A stretch of DNA of 57,423 nt, taken from positions 1 through 57,423 of IMG/VR virus record IMGVR_UViG_3300030329_003887; one strand, written 5' to 3'. Shown piece by piece: positions 57,003 to 57,423 of the stretch. The DNA is from a virus. A program made the position numbers and the translations under genes. Under the pieces are notes generated by a model. It was given only the letters and a program-made list of their open reading frames with translations, did not search any database and had not been told where the DNA came from. Each line of letters opens with the position of its first letter. The first letter of the stretch is position 1.

Positions 57003-57423
57003 TTACCTCCCGAAAAGAAACCAGCGGCTTCCATTGTGGGAAACAATTCGATGAACGAATCAGGAATCTCTACGCCGGATACTTGATTCTTCAACAGGTG
57101 CATCGCAGGAATACAGGCAATGTCGTGACCACCCTGCAGTGAAGCAGAACGGCAGATTTCCGACGCAGCCAGCCAGCGTTTTGCTGTTGGTTTCCTCAAG
57201 ACAGCAGCAACAACAGAGTTCAAAACCACATGAGCTTTGTCACCCCGAGTTGGATGCTCGTACATAGAAGGATCAGCAAGAAGAAGTTCAGGATCAGGAA
57301 GATCCAGATTCTCAATGAACGTCATGAATGAAGTGGCTGGATCTCCAACCATTCCACGAACAAGACGAAGAACAACAGCACCATCTGCATCAATAGCTTC
57401 TGCGGCTGCCAGCAATCGAGCAC
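56999..57423 (-). CDS. MoxR/CobS-like AAA+ ATPase, C-terminal part (gene split by contig ends)
   Basis: C-terminal ~108 unique codons of the ATPase that begins at 914. The frame is open to the right contig end and joins the left end without a shift. This part is the helical lid/C-terminal region and ends in ...SGGK. Its TGA stop overlaps the ATG of the next gene (ATGA at 57002-56999), and the next gene's GGAGGT ribosome site is formed by the last codons of this one. The two are therefore probably translationally coupled. Confidence 0.87.
   Translation of the reverse strand, partial: ARLLAAAEAIDADGAVVLRLVRGMVGDPATSFMTFIENLDLPDPELLLADPSMYEHPTRGDKAHVVLNSVVAAVLRKPTAKRWLAASEICRSASLQGGHDIACIPAMHLLKNQVSGVEIPDSFIELFPTMEAAGFFSGGK
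57324..57423. repeat. Terminal repeat, right copy (circular contig overlap)
   Basis: Second copy of the 100-nt end repeat (see 1-100), with one mismatch at 57422. The mismatch is two bases from the contig end, where assembly errors or strain variation are common. Confidence 0.93.

Overview
The window is one complete, circularly permuted genome of a lytic tailed phage (about 57.3 kb unique). The last 100 nt repeat the first 100 nt with a single mismatch, and one gene (a MoxR-type ATPase) is cut by the contig ends and reads through the joined junction in frame. The virion genes are of T7-like podovirus type: large terminase, portal, scaffold, HK97-fold capsid protein, tail tube/nozzle proteins A and B, then three ejection ('internal virion') proteins, the last of 2,685 aa. 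No integrase, repressor/integration cassette or phage RNA polymerase is visible, so it appears to be a virulent phage that depends on host RNA polymerase. Host and taxonomy cannot be fixed from the sequence. The lysis genes (small membrane proteins, coiled-coil spanin-like proteins, a YkuD-like enzyme) suggest a Gram-negative host.

Layout: two divergent gene blocks leave a GC-rich, gene-free, highly structured hub at 3893-4488. Rightward (+) from the hub run packaging (4.5-7.6 kb), head (7.6-15.4 kb), tail (15.4-22.5 kb), ejection proteins (22.5-32.7 kb), decoration and fibre proteins (32.8-38.4 kb, including four tandem paralogues of about 125 aa) and lysis (37.5-40.3 kb). Leftward (-) from the hub run small early genes (3.9-1.0 kb), then across the contig junction a MoxR ATPase / VWA-metallopeptidase module with two unknown partners (914->53.6 kb). 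After a strong terminator and a repeat-rich, origin-like spacer (53.3-53.6 kb) come the replication and recombination genes (53.3-40.3 kb): primase-helicase, tRNA-Leu(UAA), SNF2-type helicase, Fe-S PD-(D/E)XK nuclease, RecA-like ATPase, SSB-like protein, a uracil-DNA-glycosylase/exonuclease/PolA fusion, an SMC/RecF-like ATPase, HTH and zinc proteins, and a histone-H1-like basic protein. The two blocks meet head-on at 40296/40297, where the stop codons abut as TAGCTA.

The least explained features are these. (1) A short helical motif of the form (D/K)AR-x-x-AV-x-KA(L/M/F) recurs five times in four neighbouring head proteins, including the scaffold C-terminus, and may be a shared capsid-docking tag. 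(2) Six successive early-gene spacers share a terminator hairpin, then CTGTG, then a short GTG...CAC hairpin, then a Shine-Dalgarno site. (3) The hub has a plus-strand-favoured RNA fold next to the packaging genes. (4) A compact multi-helix RNA-like element sits in front of the nuclease gene. (5) A CobS/CobT-like MoxR-VWA pair is present with no cobalamin genes.
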